DNA of 64,000 nt, taken from Phycicoccus jejuensis (GTDB lineage: Bacteria; Actinomycetota; Actinomycetes; Actinomycetales; Dermatophilaceae). This document shows positions 58,209-64,000 of the stretch, one piece after another. How positions within the stretch are numbered: the first letter of the stretch is position 1; every line of letters begins with the position of its first letter. The translations under genes and the position numbers were made by a program. Where the stretch lies: contig NZ_JOEE01000002.1 of NCBI RefSeq assembly GCF_000720925.1, positions 248,001 to 312,000 on the forward strand, written 5' to 3'. The notes under the pieces were generated by a model, which had not been told where the DNA came from, ran no database searches, and saw only the letters and a program-made list of their open reading frames with translations.

Positions 58209-58665
58209 TGACTCGATCTCCTTCGATCGTGGGGTGCCCGGTGCGGGATGGGGAGGACCGTAGGCAGCGCGACGTTGCAACCACGCTGCAGCGCGGCCCC
58301 GGCACCGCGGGCCCACCCCGGCACCGCGGGCCCACCTGGGCACCGCGGGCCCACCTCGGCACCACGGGCCCACCTCGACCTCGCCCCCACCGCCTTCACC
58401 GCGCCCCGCCGCCCCCACATCACCCTGCCGCCCCGACCTCGCCCCGCCGCCCTGCCACAGCACCTCGGCACGTCGGAACCACCCCGGCACGGCGAGACCA
58501 TCCCGGCACGGCGAGCTCGCCCCGGCACGGCGAGGTCGCCCCGGCACCGTGCTGCACCCCGGTTCGTCCGCGAGACCCCGGCTCCGAGGTCGTGTCTCGT
58601 GGACATTTCGGGGTGACCCCGAAAAGGGGAGGCGGGTGGGGCGGGTGGGGACGGGGGGTGGCGGG
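58209..58665. repeat. Intergenic region with 19-bp periodic repeats
   Basis: Four copies of GGCACCGCGGGCCCACCYC start at 58301, 58320, 58339 and 58358. Five copies of GGCACGGCGAGNTCGCCCC-type units start at 58467, 58486, 58505, 58524 and 58543, all at a 19-base pitch. The two sets share a GGCAC-G-G backbone and are separated by degenerate C-rich sequence. The unit is not a multiple of three, so it is not coding. The array lies between the regulator stop and the dehydrogenase start and could hold repeated protein-binding sites. Bases 58560-58665 show nothing recognisable. Confidence 0.75.
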
Positions 58666-59895
58666 TCAGGCGTCGTCGCGCAGGAGGCGCGCGACCTCGG
58701 CCTCGGCGACGGGGCGCAGCGGGGAGGCCGCCGGCAGCGTGTCGAGCTGGCGCTCCCACATCTCGAGGTCACCGGCGCCCCAGCGCGAGCGGGTCCACCC
58801 GACCATGAGGTCGGCCTCGCCGGAGGCGAGCACGGCGGCGCGCACCCGCGCCTCGAGCACCTCGCGCAGATCGACGACCGCCGGCGCCTCCGACCCCGGC
58901 AGCAGCGGGCCCTTGTACGCCCGCAGCGCGTCGCGCACCCGCCCGGCCGCGAGGTGCGCGAGCACGCCGGACCAGTCCGTCTCGGTCTCGGCCTGCACGC
59001 GGTAGGGCCGCGAGAGCATCACCTCCGGTCCGAGCAGCGTCCGCAGCCGGGTCATCTCGGCGCGCAACGTCGACGAGGTCACCCGCCCCGGGTACACCTC
59101 GGTCTCGAGCTGCTCGGCCGACAGGCCGCGCGGGTTCTCGGTCAGCGCGACGACGATCTCGCTGTGCCGGCGGCTGAGCCGGTGCGTGCGCCCGTCGACC
59201 TCGACGACGGCCTCCGGCAGACCCAGGCCGCGCACCCGCACGACCCCCGGCCCGAGCCCGGCGCCGGGATGCTCCCCGCCCCCGAGCAGCGTCCCGGTCA
59301 GCGCGAGCCGGCCGAGCTCGGACTCCGCCATCCGCGCCGCGGCCCGGATCATCGCGAGGCTCTGCGGGGAGGCGACGTCGGGTCCCCCCGTGATGTCGAC
59401 GACGCCGAGCACCGCGCTCGTCGTCGGGTCGTGGATGGGCGCCGCCGCGCACGACCAGGGGTGGACGAGCCGGTTGAAGTGCTCCCCGGCGCGCACGACG
59501 GCGGGACCGTCGAGGTGCAGGGCCATCCCCGGGGCGTTGGTGCCGGCGGAGTGCTCGTTCCACGCCGAGCCCTCGACGAAGTTGATGTCCTCCGCGCGCC
59601 GCAGCACGTGCCGGGCCCCGGCGACCCAGAGCAGGTGGCCGCTCGCGTCACCGACCGCCATCAGTGCGTCGCAGTCGACCGCCGCGCGCCCGAGGACGTC
59701 GTAGAGCAGCGGGAAGACGTGCGAGAGGGCGTGCGCGGTGCGGTAGTCGGCGAGGTCACCGCCGTCGAGGACGACCGGGGGCAGGTGCCCCTCGGGGTCC
59801 ACGCCCGCGGCGGACGAACGCAGCCAGGACTCCGCGACGACCGACCGGACCCCGTCGGGGCCACCGGCGCCGCGCCGGGCCGTCCTGCTCGACAC
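58666..59895 (-). CDS. GAF-domain transcriptional regulator (aldehyde dehydrogenase-associated)
   Basis: About 409 residues. The N-terminal two thirds hold a GAF sensor domain (about 70-210; [38 protein letters not shown]), resembling the sensor part of AcoR-type regulators but without the AAA+ module. The C-terminal ~150 residues have a winged-helix-like region ([40 protein letters not shown]), probably DNA-binding. Such proteins sit beside ExaC-type dehydrogenases and DUF779 in actinomycetes. The GTG at 59895 is 6 bases from TGTACT, so it is preferred over further upstream starts. It likely controls the dehydrogenase unit. Confidence 0.8.
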   Translation of the reverse strand: MSSRTARRGAGGPDGVRSVVAESWLRSSAAGVDPEGHLPPVVLDGGDLADYRTAHALSHVFPLLYDVLGRAAVDCDALMAVGDASGHLLWVAGARHVLRRAEDINFVEGSAWNEHSAGTNAPGMALHLDGPAVVRAGEHFNRLVHPWSCAAAPIHDPTTSAVLGVVDITGGPDVASPQSLAMIRAAARMAESELGRLALTGTLLGGGEHPGAGLGPGVVRVRGLGLPEAVVEVDGRTHRLSRRHSEIVVALTENPRGLSAEQLETEVYPGRVTSSTLRAEMTRLRTLLGPEVMLSRPYRVQAETETDWSGVLAHLAAGRVRDALRAYKGPLLPGSEAPAVVDLREVLEARVRAAVLASGEADLMVGWTRSRWGAGDLEMWERQLDTLPAASPLRPVAEAEVARLLRDDA

Positions 59896-59901
59896 CCTCG
59901 C

Positions 59902-59907
59902 AGTACA
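59902..59907 (-). promoter_or_regulatory. -10 box deciding the GAF regulator start
   Basis: TGTACT on the minus strand, 6 bases before the GTG at 59895. Confidence 0.45.
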
Positions 59908-60010
59908 CCCCGGCGACGCGCTGCGGGCAACGGGCCGTTCGGACAGTGGCCGCGCACCGGCGCGTCGTCCGGCCCGGAGGTGCGAGCATGGGCGCAGGAG
60001 GTGGTGCGGC

Positions 60011-60301
60011 GTGGCCGACGTCGAGGTGAGCAGGAACGAGCACGCGTGGGTGGCCCGGGTCGACGGGCAGGTCGCCGGCGAGCTCGTGTGGCGCGAGAGC
60101 CGTGACGGCTCGGCGGTCGTCCTCGTCCACACGGGCGTCGGCGAGGCGTTCGAGGGGCAGGGCGTCGGGGGCGCGCTCGTGCGCACCGCGCTCGACGAGC
60201 TCGCCGCGGAGGGCCGCGCCGTCCGGCCGGACTGCCCGTTCGCGGCGGAGTGGCTGCGCCGCCACCCCGACCACCCGGTCACGGTGCAGCAGCGCACCTG
60301 A
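60011..60301 (+). CDS. Small GNAT-like N-acetyltransferase (YidJ/Gtn type)
   Basis: A 96-residue single-domain acetyltransferase of the short GNAT (GCN5-related, DUF4442-unlike) class. VLVHTGVGEAFEGQGVGGAL carries the acetyl-CoA-binding Q/R-x-x-G-x-G/A pattern, and VRPDCPFAAEWLRRHPDH is the conserved C-terminal CPF-W motif of this group. The acceptor is unknown. The GTG start has an AGGAGGTGG ribosome site (59997-60005). Divergent from the GAF regulator. Confidence 0.88.
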   Translation: MADVEVSRNEHAWVARVDGQVAGELVWRESRDGSAVVLVHTGVGEAFEGQGVGGALVRTALDELAAEGRAVRPDCPFAAEWLRRHPDHPVTVQQRT

Positions 60302-60352
60302 CCGACCCGGCCGGCCGCCGCGGCGCGTGCACGGGTCCGGCCTCTCCTCGTG

Positions 60353-60402
60353 GCGACCTGCGCGGGTCCGCGTGCGGTCGCACCCGGACCTGCGCAGGTC
60401 GC
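60353..60402 (+). terminator. Hairpin 3' to the acetyltransferase gene
   Basis: Arms 60353-60370 and 60385-60402 pair over 18 bases with one G-T wobble around a 14-base loop; arms contain GCGACCTGCGC and GCGCAGGTCGC. It lies 52 bases past the stop codon; no U-tract. Confidence 0.6.
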
Positions 60403-60512
60403 GCGGAGAAGGCGGTGCGAGAAGCGGTGCCGGGGCGGGCACGGTTGGACGGCGCCGGTGGACGGACGATCGGACACGTTGTCCCCGGCCGGTTCCCGGG
60501 TGAGGATGCCGT

Positions 60513-61655
60513 ATGGGCACCGTCGTCAGTCGTGACGCGCGGCGGCGGTGGGCGGCCGTCGTCGCCGCGACCGGCGTGCTCGTCGGGATGCTCGCCGCGG
60601 TGCCCGTCCTCCGGTCGACCGTGGCGGTCGGGGCGGCGACGACGACCCCGGCGGAGGTGCGGCAGCGGGCCCTGGCGTCGGCCTCGGTCGCCTACACCGC
60701 CGTCGGCGAGAGCCGCGGCGGGCTGGCCCTGCCGGACGTCGGCGGCTTCGGCGACCTCGCGACGCTCCTCGGCGGGACGACCCGCACCCGCATCTGGTGG
60801 GACGGCCCGCGGCGCTGGCGGGTCGACACCGTCGACGCGGCCGGTGAGCGCGACACCTACGGCCTCGCCACCTCGACGACGACGTGGGACTACGGCAGCC
60901 GGCGGCTCGCCACCGTCACCGGCGACCCGTCGGTCCGCCTGCCCCGGGCCGACGACCTCGTCGCACCGAGCGCGGGCCGCCGCCTGCTGTCCGCCGTCGG
61001 ACCCGACGACCGCCTGTCCGCCCTGCCCCCACAGCGCATCGACGGACGCACCACGGACGGCCTGCGCGTCGTCCCCGCCTCGGCCCGCAGCACCCTCGCC
61101 CGCGCCGACGTCTGGGTCGACCGCGAGACCGGCCTGCCGCTGCGCGTCGTCGTCACCGCGCGCGGCGGGGCCGACGCCCTCGTCAGCGAGGTGAGCGGGG
61201 TGCGCACCGGACGGCCCCCCGCCGACGTCCTCGACCCGCCGTCGCCGCCGACCGCGCGACGCTCCCTGGACTCCGCCCCCGACCTGGTCGCCCGGGTGGC
61301 GCAGCGCTCCCCGTGGGACCTGCCGGACGAGCTCGCCGGCCTCCCGGCGTCGACGCAGGTCCTCGACGGCGCGAGCACCTACGGCACGGGACTGACCCGC
61401 GTCCTCGTGCTGCCGCTGCCCGGCCGCGTGGCGCGCGAGGTCGTCGGCAACGCGACGCGCGCCGGCTCGGTCGAGGAGGAGCTGCCCGGTGGCTCCGTCG
61501 TCCGCATCGGCTCGAGCCTGCTCAACGTCGAGCTCGTCCGCGGCGAGGACCGCTTCCACGCCTACGTCGTGGCCGGGCTCGTCGAACCCGCGCTGCTCGA
61601 CGAGGTCGCCACCGCCCCGCTCGCCTCACCACCCCCGTTCCGGGAGGACCAGTGA
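60513..61655 (+). CDS. RseB/LolA-like exported protein associated with an ABC exporter
   Basis: A 380-residue protein with one N-terminal hydrophobic segment (WAAVVAATGVLVGMLAAVPV) and no lipobox cysteine, so it is membrane-tethered or secreted. The exported part resembles the MucB/RseB and LolA lipoprotein-carrier fold. It shows TRTRIWWDGPRRWRVDTVD near residues 88-106, TTTWDYGSRRLATV, and the later ADVWVDRETGLPLRVVV strand pair. Family members bind acylated ligands or anti-sigma factors. No sigma/anti-sigma pair is adjacent. It overlaps the ABC ATPase start (GTGA), so a link to the exported substrate is likelier. Confidence 0.8.
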   Translation: MGTVVSRDARRRWAAVVAATGVLVGMLAAVPVLRSTVAVGAATTTPAEVRQRALASASVAYTAVGESRGGLALPDVGGFGDLATLLGGTTRTRIWWDGPRRWRVDTVDAAGERDTYGLATSTTTWDYGSRRLATVTGDPSVRLPRADDLVAPSAGRRLLSAVGPDDRLSALPPQRIDGRTTDGLRVVPASARSTLARADVWVDRETGLPLRVVVTARGGADALVSEVSGVRTGRPPADVLDPPSPPTARRSLDSAPDLVARVAQRSPWDLPDELAGLPASTQVLDGASTYGTGLTRVLVLPLPGRVAREVVGNATRAGSVEEELPGGSVVRIGSSLLNVELVRGEDRFHAYVVAGLVEPALLDEVATAPLASPPPFREDQ

Positions 61656-62605
61656 CCGACCCCAGCCCCGACACCCCCGCCGTCGCCACGCGGGGCCTTA
61701 CGAAGCGCTTCGGGCGGGTCACGGCCGTCGACGGCCTCGACCTGCTCGTGCGGCCGGGCGACCGGTACGGCTTCCTCGGGCCCAACGGCTCGGGCAAGAC
61801 GACGACCGTGCGGATGCTCCTCGGCCTCGTCCACGCGACGAGCGGCGAGGCCGAGGTCCTCGGCCACCCGGTGCCCCGGCAGGCCGCCGCCGCCCTCGCG
61901 CAGGTCGGCGCCCTCGTCGAGGGTCCGGCGGCCTACCCGCACCTGTCGGCCCGGGCCAACCTGCGCCTCCTCGACGCCGCCGGCCCCCGTGACGTCGGCG
62001 ACCCCCTCGCCGCCGAGGTCGGCTCCCGACGCAGCCGGCGGCGGCGCATCGAGTCGGTCCTCGAGGAGGTCGGCCTCGCCGACGTCGGCCGCAAGCCGGT
62101 CCGCGCCTACTCCCTCGGGATGCGCCAGCGCCTCGGGCTGGCCGCCGCCCTCCTGCGGGGGCCGCGGCTGCTCGTCCTCGACGAGCCGACGAACGGCCTC
62201 GACCCGCGCGGCATCGCCGAGGTGCGCGACCTCCTGCTGCGCCTCAACGAGGGCGGCACGACGGTGTTCCTCTCCAGCCACCTGCTCGCCGAGGTCGAGC
62301 TGTTCTGCACGAGGGTCGGTGTGCTGCACCGCGGCCGGCTCGTCGCCCAGGACGACCTCGACGCCCTGCGGGGTCCGACGGGCCGCACGGTCGTCGACGT
62401 CGACGACGTGGAGGCCGCGGCGCGGGCGCTCGGGGTGCCCCCACCGGACCGGCGACGCACCGGGGAGCCCGCCGGCCGTCTGGTCCTCGAGGGGTCGAGC
62501 GTCGCCGAGGCGACGTCGCGGCTCGTGCGGGCCGACGTCGCCGTCCTCGAGGCCGCCCCCGAGCGACGCACGCTCGAGGGGTCGGTGCTGGAGCTGACCT
62601 CGTGA
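61652..62605 (+). CDS. ABC transporter ATP-binding protein (ABC-2 exporter type)
   Basis: A 317-residue ATPase with Walker A GPNGSGKTT (about residues 43-51), signature YSLGMRQRLGLA, Walker B LLVLDEPTNGLDP and the H-loop FLSSHLLAEVELF. The C-terminal ~80 residues are the extension typical of CcmA/DrrA-like exporters. A basic insertion (SRRSRRRR near residue 127) is unusual. Coupled at both ends by 4-base overlaps to the RseB-like and permease genes. Confidence 0.92.
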   Translation: MTDPSPDTPAVATRGLTKRFGRVTAVDGLDLLVRPGDRYGFLGPNGSGKTTTVRMLLGLVHATSGEAEVLGHPVPRQAAAALAQVGALVEGPAAYPHLSARANLRLLDAAGPRDVGDPLAAEVGSRRSRRRRIESVLEEVGLADVGRKPVRAYSLGMRQRLGLAAALLRGPRLLVLDEPTNGLDPRGIAEVRDLLLRLNEGGTTVFLSSHLLAEVELFCTRVGVLHRGRLVAQDDLDALRGPTGRTVVDVDDVEAAARALGVPPPDRRRTGEPAGRLVLEGSSVAEATSRLVRADVAVLEAAPERRTLEGSVLELTS

Positions 62606-63414
62606 TCCGGGTCGAGCTGCGCAAGCTGGTCTCGCGTCCTCGCACCTGGGTGAGCATCGGGCTGCTCTGCCTCCTGCCCGTCGTCGTCGCGGTCTTCCTG
62701 GCGGTCACCGGGATCGCGCCCCGGCCGGGCCAGGGGCCGACCCTGCTCGCCGCCGTCCTCGGCAACGGCGCGCTCTACCCGGCGGCGGCGCTCGGCATCG
62801 TCCTGCCGTTCTTCCTGCCGATCGCCGTCGCGGTGCAGGCGGGCGAGGCGGTCGCGGGCGAGGCGTCGACCGGGACGCTGCGCTACCTCCTCGTCCGGCC
62901 GGTGGGCCGCACCCGGCTCCTCGCGGCCAAGCTCGTGTCGGTCGTCGCGTACACGCTGCTGGCCGTCGTCGCCGTGGCGGTCGTCGGGTACGTCACGGGC
63001 ATCTCGCTGCTGGGCAACTCGGGGCAGCTGACGACGACCACGCTCTCCGGCACCGCCCTCACCCCGACCGACCTCGCGTGGCGCACCGGCGTCATGGTGC
63101 TCTCGATCGGCTGGTCGATGGTCGGGCTCGCGGCCATCTCGCTCTTCCTCTCGACGCTCACCGACTCCTCGCTCGGCGCGGCCCTCGGCGGGCTGGCCGC
63201 CCTCGTGAGCAGCACCGTCCTCGTGACGCTCGACGCCGCGGGCTCGGTCCGCGACTACCTGCCGACCCGGTACTGGCTGGCGTGGGTCGACCTGTTCCGC
63301 GACCCCATCCCGTGGCACGACCTCCAGGTCGGCGCGCTCGTGCAGGCCGGGTACGTGCTCGTCTTCCTCGGCGCGGCGTGGGCCAACTTCACGACCCGCG
63401 ACGTCACGAGCTGA
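62602..63414 (+). CDS. ABC-2 family transporter permease
   Basis: A 270-residue membrane protein with six helices. The first follows a basic N-terminus (LRKLVSRPRTWVSIGLLCLL); GEAVAGEASTGTLRYLLVRP and VGRTRLLAAKLVSVVAY are the ABC2_membrane_2-type cytoplasmic motifs. It pairs with the preceding ATPase as an exporter; the substrate is unknown. The GTG start overlaps the ATPase stop (GTGA). Confidence 0.9.
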   Translation: MIRVELRKLVSRPRTWVSIGLLCLLPVVVAVFLAVTGIAPRPGQGPTLLAAVLGNGALYPAAALGIVLPFFLPIAVAVQAGEAVAGEASTGTLRYLLVRPVGRTRLLAAKLVSVVAYTLLAVVAVAVVGYVTGISLLGNSGQLTTTTLSGTALTPTDLAWRTGVMVLSIGWSMVGLAAISLFLSTLTDSSLGAALGGLAALVSSTVLVTLDAAGSVRDYLPTRYWLAWVDLFRDPIPWHDLQVGALVQAGYVLVFLGAAWANFTTRDVTS

Positions 63415-63420
63415 GCCGCG

Positions 63421-64000
63421 TCAGCCGCCGAGCGCCCCGGCGCCGGCCCCCCGCAGGGCCGCGCAGTCCGCGCTCGTGGGCGGGGCGTCCGGGGCGGTGC
63501 GGCCGAGCGAGCGCAGGACGACGCCCACCGCGAGCGGGTCGCCGGGCAGCCCGCCGTGGGTCACCCGCGCGTCCGCGCAGACCGCCTGCAGCTCGACGTC
63601 CTCCGCGCCCGCGAGGACGGCCGAGTCCGGCGGGGTGACGGTCTCGTCGTCGCGGGTCCAGATGCTCGTCCAGCGGGCGCTGCCGGGGGTCTCGGGCAGG
63701 CCGGCGAGCAGGTCGCTGCCCTCGGCGAGCTGGCGGCAGGCCGTGGGGCAGGCCCCGCCGAGCAGGGCGCCGAGGTCGGCGACGGTCGTGCCGTGGTGCG
63801 GCGACCCGAGCGTGACGACGCGTCGGGCCACCCCGGCGCCCTCGCCGGCCACCCACACGCGCGCGACGACACCCCCGGCCGAGTAGCCGACGACGTCGAC
63901 GGACGCGGCGCCCTCGGCGAGCGCGGCGTCGGCGGCCCGACCGACCGCGGCCGCCTGGGCCGCGAGGTCACCGGTGCCGTCCCCGACCTCGACGACGCGC
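63421..64000 (-). CDS. Alpha/beta-fold lipase, 5' end beyond the window
   Basis: A partial triacylglycerol-lipase-like hydrolase (Lipase_2/EstA type), about 193 residues visible. Reading in from the right edge, VDVVGYSAGGVVARVW holds the G-x-S-x-G nucleophile elbow, VVTLGSPHHGTTVADL follows as in the family, and the catalytic acid and histidine should be D in WTRDDETV and H in VTHGGLPGD. Three or four cysteines (ACPTACRQL, VCADAR) suggest disulfides in an exported enzyme. The signal peptide and start lie outside. Only 6 bases separate it from the convergent permease stop. Confidence 0.87.
   Translation of the reverse strand, partial: RVVEVGDGTGDLAAQAAAVGRAADAALAEGAASVDVVGYSAGGVVARVWVAGEGAGVARRVVTLGSPHHGTTVADLGALLGGACPTACRQLAEGSDLLAGLPETPGSARWTSIWTRDDETVTPPDSAVLAGAEDVELQAVCADARVTHGGLPGDPLAVGVVLRSLGRTAPDAPPTSADCAALRGAGAGALGG

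Noticed and set aside
58208..58772. N-terminal extension of the aldehyde dehydrogenase by about 188 residues
   Set aside because: The extra residues come from 19-bp non-coding repeats; the internal ATG has a strong ribosome site and matches the family N-terminus.

Overview
The window is very high-GC, gene-dense DNA with strong G/C bias at third codon positions, GTG starts and many 4-bp start/stop overlaps. It carries two F420-type luciferase-like oxidoreductases, a DtxR-type iron box, a SigB/SigF-class sigma factor and MptB-like lipomannan enzymes. Together these indicate an actinomycete (Actinomycetota), probably an Intrasporangiaceae-like member of the Micrococcales; the genus cannot be fixed from the sequence alone. 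No rRNA, tRNA, transposase, phage gene or CRISPR array was found. About 62 protein genes are supported, one cut by the right edge.

Layout. 1-6.2 kb: a HAD phosphatase, then a leftward ferric-siderophore operon (binding lipoprotein, two FecCD permeases, ATPase, siderophore-interacting reductase) behind a near-consensus DtxR/IdeR box. 6.2-10.5 kb: a leftward ABC exporter (ATPase and permease) and a two-component system. 10.5-13.7 kb: GrpB-like and YCII-like proteins, serS and a LysE-type exporter. 13.8-21.3 kb: a rightward six-gene operon pairing a peptide-type ABC importer with anhydro-MurNAc kinase and a serine hydrolase, probably for cell-wall muropeptide recovery. 21.2-30.7 kb: amidotransferase, cation/proton antiporter, DinB-like protein, diacylglycerol kinase, zwf, a HAD-PlsC fusion, patatin, a second PlsC-like acyltransferase and a META-domain protein. 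31.1-39.6 kb: pheA and DUF4446, a mannosyltransferase/polyprenol group, a DUF5926 protein and an RsbW-like kinase. 39.6-49 kb: phosphodiesterase, ECF sigma factor coupled to an alkylguanine methyltransferase, an LLM-hemerythrin fusion with a TPR protein, an MFS transporter, a small cysteine-rich protein behind a CsoR-like palindrome, a VTT membrane protein, a cupin and a second LLM enzyme. 49-55.7 kb: HxlR regulator and methyltransferase, DUF808, quinone-oxidoreductase-like enzyme, SigB/F sigma factor, serine hydrolase and a DUF2510 protein. 55.7-60.3 kb: OsmC, DUF779, aldehyde dehydrogenase, its probable GAF regulator and a small GNAT protein. 60.5-64 kb: an RseB/LolA-like secreted protein in an operon with an ABC exporter, then a partial lipase.

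The least expected content is non-coding. Three intergenic regions hold periodic arrays with unrelated units: about 51 bp with a 14-bp palindromic core, 41 bp inside a symmetric 322-bp inverted structure, and 19 bp. Several gene ends carry long near-perfect hairpins, and two hairpins flanking the cupin gene share one template and differ by paired compensatory substitutions. Start sites are also consistent: about 19 genes have a TANNNT-like -10 box only 6-9 bases before the start codon, as expected for leaderless mRNAs, and this resolves several ambiguous starts. No clearly new defence or biosynthetic system was found; the muropeptide operon and the structured arrays are the best candidates for follow-up.
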